Origin: Beverwykella pulmonaria
Lineage: Eukaryota; Ascomycota; Dothideomycetes; Pleosporales; Melanommataceae
Direction: 5' to 3'
Assembly (NCBI GenBank): GCA_001599595.1
Contig: BCHH01000003.1
Span: 2,230,263-2,294,262, forward strand
Length of the DNA: 64,000 nucleotides
Shown: positions 61,927 to 64,000 of the stretch, piece after piece
How the letters are laid out: each line of letters starts with the position of its first letter
Position numbering within the stretch: position 1 is the stretch's first letter
Translations under genes and position numbers: made by a program
Notes under the pieces: generated by a model
The model's input: the letters and a program-made list of their open reading frames with translations, nothing else
Database searches by the model: none
Told to the model about the DNA's origin: nothing

Positions 61927-62977
61927 ATGAACGGGGACTTGAACAATACAGCAGCAGAACGACAGCGTACAGAGATCGCGGTGGACCCAGCATACAGTCG
62001 CCGCACTTTTGCACTCCCACCCTCTGAAGATGACCCCCTCACTCGAGACTCATATCGGCCATTCTTGCTCGACGATGCAACAACAAATGACGATTGGATT
62101 TCACGCCTCGAACTGAGCACGGTGTTGAAAATGGTTGAAGCAGAAGCTCTTAACTGTGGCAACAATAGACTAAAGGTCATGGTACTATACGGGAGCATGC
62201 GGAAGCGGTAACTATCCTCTTTGGTTGAAAGCCAACAACGAGAATGCATCAATGATTACTAACGATAGGCAGTTCTTACTCACGCCTCTTGGCATACGAG
62301 GCTTGTCGGATACTGTTCCGACTCGGCTGTGACGTGCGCGTCTACGACCCAACGGGTCTGCCAGTGAAAGATGACGTTCAGCATTCGCACCCGAAAGTCC
62401 AGGAGCTGCGTGAATTGAGCAAGTGGAGCGATGGCCATGTTTGGGTCAGCCCCGAACAGCACGGAAATCTGGTAAGTACTGCCTATTACCGGAAAGATGG
62501 AACCTCGCCTCAAGTACCATATGCATACTGATAGATTTCTGAAAATAGACCGCAGTGTTCAAGAATCAGATCGACTGGATCCCTCTTTCCACGGGTTCAG
62601 TGCGTCCAACTCAAGGACGTACCTTGGCAATTGCGCAAGTGTGCGGCGGATCTCAGTCTTTTAATACTGTTAATTCGTTGCGAGTTTTGGGCCGATGGAT
62701 GCGCATGTTCACGATTCCGAACCAGAGTTCAATCCCTATGGCATACACTCAATTTACCGAGGTTGAGGATGCCCAAGGAGGAAGCCGACTCATGCCGAGT
62801 GGAAACAGAGATCGACTTGTGGATTGTATGGAAGAATTTGTCAAATACACGATTGTGATGAGGCCACACTTTGAACTCTTCGGCGACCGATTTAGCGAGA
62901 GGGAAGAGAAACGAATCAAAGAGAAAAAGGCAAACGTTCTTAAGGCTGGAAATCTCGTCCAAACAGGCAGAGTGTGA
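61927..62977 (+). CDS. arsH: ArsH, NADPH-dependent FMN reductase of arsenic resistance
   Basis: Exons 61927-62207, 62273-62471 and 62549-62977 (302 aa), introns 65 and 77 nt, all in phase. The flavodoxin-like fold is plain: [16 protein letters not shown] (phosphate-binding loop, about 83-98), then [14 protein letters not shown] and EQHGN. Then come [37 protein letters not shown] and [14 protein letters not shown], a set diagnostic for ArsH. ArsH proteins oxidise trivalent organoarsenicals to the less toxic pentavalent form using NADPH and FMN. The N-terminal block [13 protein letters not shown] and DSYRPFLL also matches the family. An alternative first-intron acceptor 9 bp upstream (62264) would break the frame. 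It is adjacent to a probable arsenate reductase and flanked by bZIP genes. Confidence 0.95.
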
Positions 62978-63294
62978 TCCAACAAGAGGTTGGCTTTGAC
63001 ATATAAAGCACTATTCCGACTTTCTGCGATATAGAACTATGGACTGTACTTAGAACATGGCCTTCTCACAACAATTTTATCTCAAAGCCTGGTATTCATT
63101 ACAATCTACAAACTCGGATCTTGCTGGAGCACTCTGCGATCAGTGTGTCGCAGTGGCATTAATCGGCCATGTCCACGTGACGAAATGTCATCCGCTACAC
63201 GGCCACAGAGTATGCTGACAAATAATCTGCTGATGTCATTCCACGAAAGCTGCAACTTTCCATTCACACCAACGCATGTGCATCACAAACAGGA
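62978..63294. other. Gap between ArsH and the second bZIP
   Basis: A 317-bp intergenic stretch between two genes on the same strand. It should contain the bZIP promoter. No element was recognised with confidence. Confidence 0.4.
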
Positions 63295-64000
63295 ATGCAG
63301 GCGCAACGGGTTAGCAAAAAATCCAAGGTATAGTTGGGATAGAAAATACACTGGATCATCGCTAAGATGTGCTCTTCATTAGGCCGATAATCTGGCTCGA
63401 ATCCGCAACAACCAACGCCGTTGCCGGGCTCGAAAGCAGGACTACATTGCCACGCTAGAGGAGAAGATCAGGGACCTCGAGACGGCAAATGGCGAGAAGA
63501 TAACCGATACCTCAGATGGCCAGCGGCTTCAGCGGGAGAATAAAGCGTTGAGATGTTTGTTGGATTCCGTTGGCATGGATGAGGTATTCATCGATAAATA
63601 TCTACGCGCGGCAAAGCAAGCCACAGCAGTAATGCAAAGCTTCGCGCAGAATCCACCACTAGGGCAATCATATCTTGACATCAACATGCTGTTAAATTCT
63701 CCTAAGGTAAAGCATTAAGTTTTTATTGGGGCCTGGATCACGAGAATTATCAGAGCTGGGACGAAGCATTTGGATAAACGCTCACCATAACCACAGGAAG
63801 GAAGCAGTATCTTATCAGACACAGCTACATCTGCACTAAATTCTCTGGCTGTACCGCCCTACCCCGACCCATTATTTGACGAGGGACTCGAGGCTGCTCC
63901 ACATAACAGTTCGCTCAGCCTCATAGACCTCTCAAATCAATCGCCCGACTTTTCGCTGGACATGGGGATGGGAACGAACCTGAACGCGCCGCAAGCCTGG
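63295..64000 (+). CDS. Second bZIP transcription factor, cut by the window edge
   Basis: Exons 63295-63327, 63383-63706 and 63797 to beyond 64000; introns 55 and 90 nt, all phase 0. The first exon codes for MQAQRVSKKSK. The second starts with ADNLARIRNNQRRCRARKQD, a basic region of the same fungal group as the bZIP at 58966. A zipper helix follows (LEEKIRDLE; RLQRENKALRCLLDSVGM). The third exon is Ser/Pro/Asp-rich (LAVPPYPDPLFDEG; DFSLDMGMG) and looks like a transactivation region; the end lies outside the window. The two bZIPs differ clearly beyond the basic region, so they are not a recent duplicate. The placement right after ArsH makes it a candidate regulator of the arsenic genes or of a gene just outside. 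Confidence 0.85.

Overview
The window reads as nuclear DNA of a filamentous ascomycete (Pezizomycotina, probably a Dothideomycete; no species can be named from sequence alone). The genes carry short introns, mostly 49-80 nt with GT...AG ends and CTRAC-like branch sites. The products are typical fungal proteins: Bub2/Cdc16, Snu114, Erg10, bilirubin oxidase-like multicopper oxidase, GH16 glucanase, GH15 glucoamylase, GMC oxidoreductase and ArsH. Conserved housekeeping blocks alternate with AT-rich, transposon-scarred accessory stretches. Many broken copies carry stops of the CAG-to-TAG, CGA-to-TGA or TGG-to-TAG kind, as repeat-induced point mutation (RIP) would leave.

Layout. 1-2.8 kb: empty flank, then an intact Bub2/Cdc16-type TBC GAP. 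3.8-15.4 kb: a gene graveyard holding a patatin/NB-ARC NLR relic, a DUF3433 membrane-protein relic, an alpha/beta-hydrolase/NB-ARC/TPR NLR relic, a 163-bp inverted-repeat (foldback) structure and a Tc1/mariner relic. Embedded in it is one apparently intact, unfamiliar Cys-rich single-pass membrane protein (8466-9195). 15.6-17.7 kb: multicopper oxidase. 17.7-24.5 kb: long gene-poor stretch with one small possible ORF. 24.5-34.4 kb: conserved block with ERG10 and SNU114 head to head, then a MutL-family ATPase with an unusual repeat-bearing C-terminus head to head with an Ada-type methyl-phosphotriester sensor/regulator. 36.9-38.9 kb: secreted GH16 glucanase.

40.9-58.2 kb is an accessory region: NACHT-like fragment, glucoamylase with CBM20, an esterase-D family (siderophore-esterase-like) hydrolase, a Tad/LINE RNase H fragment split by an 830-bp non-autonomous hAT element with a perfect 8-bp target duplication, an F-box protein, a GMC oxidoreductase, and a heavily mutated Fot1/pogo transposase carrying a ~205-bp insertion. 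59-64 kb: a bZIP factor, a rhodanese/Acr2-like candidate arsenate reductase, ArsH, and a second bZIP running off the right edge. This looks like an arsenic-resistance module with a candidate regulator on each side.

The most interesting items are the arsenic module with two bZIPs, the divergent MutL-like/Ada pair, the nested hAT-in-LINE insertion with its second internal inverted-repeat pair, and the NLR relic cluster. Splice sites were deduced by eye from reading-frame continuity and family resemblance; no database search was run.
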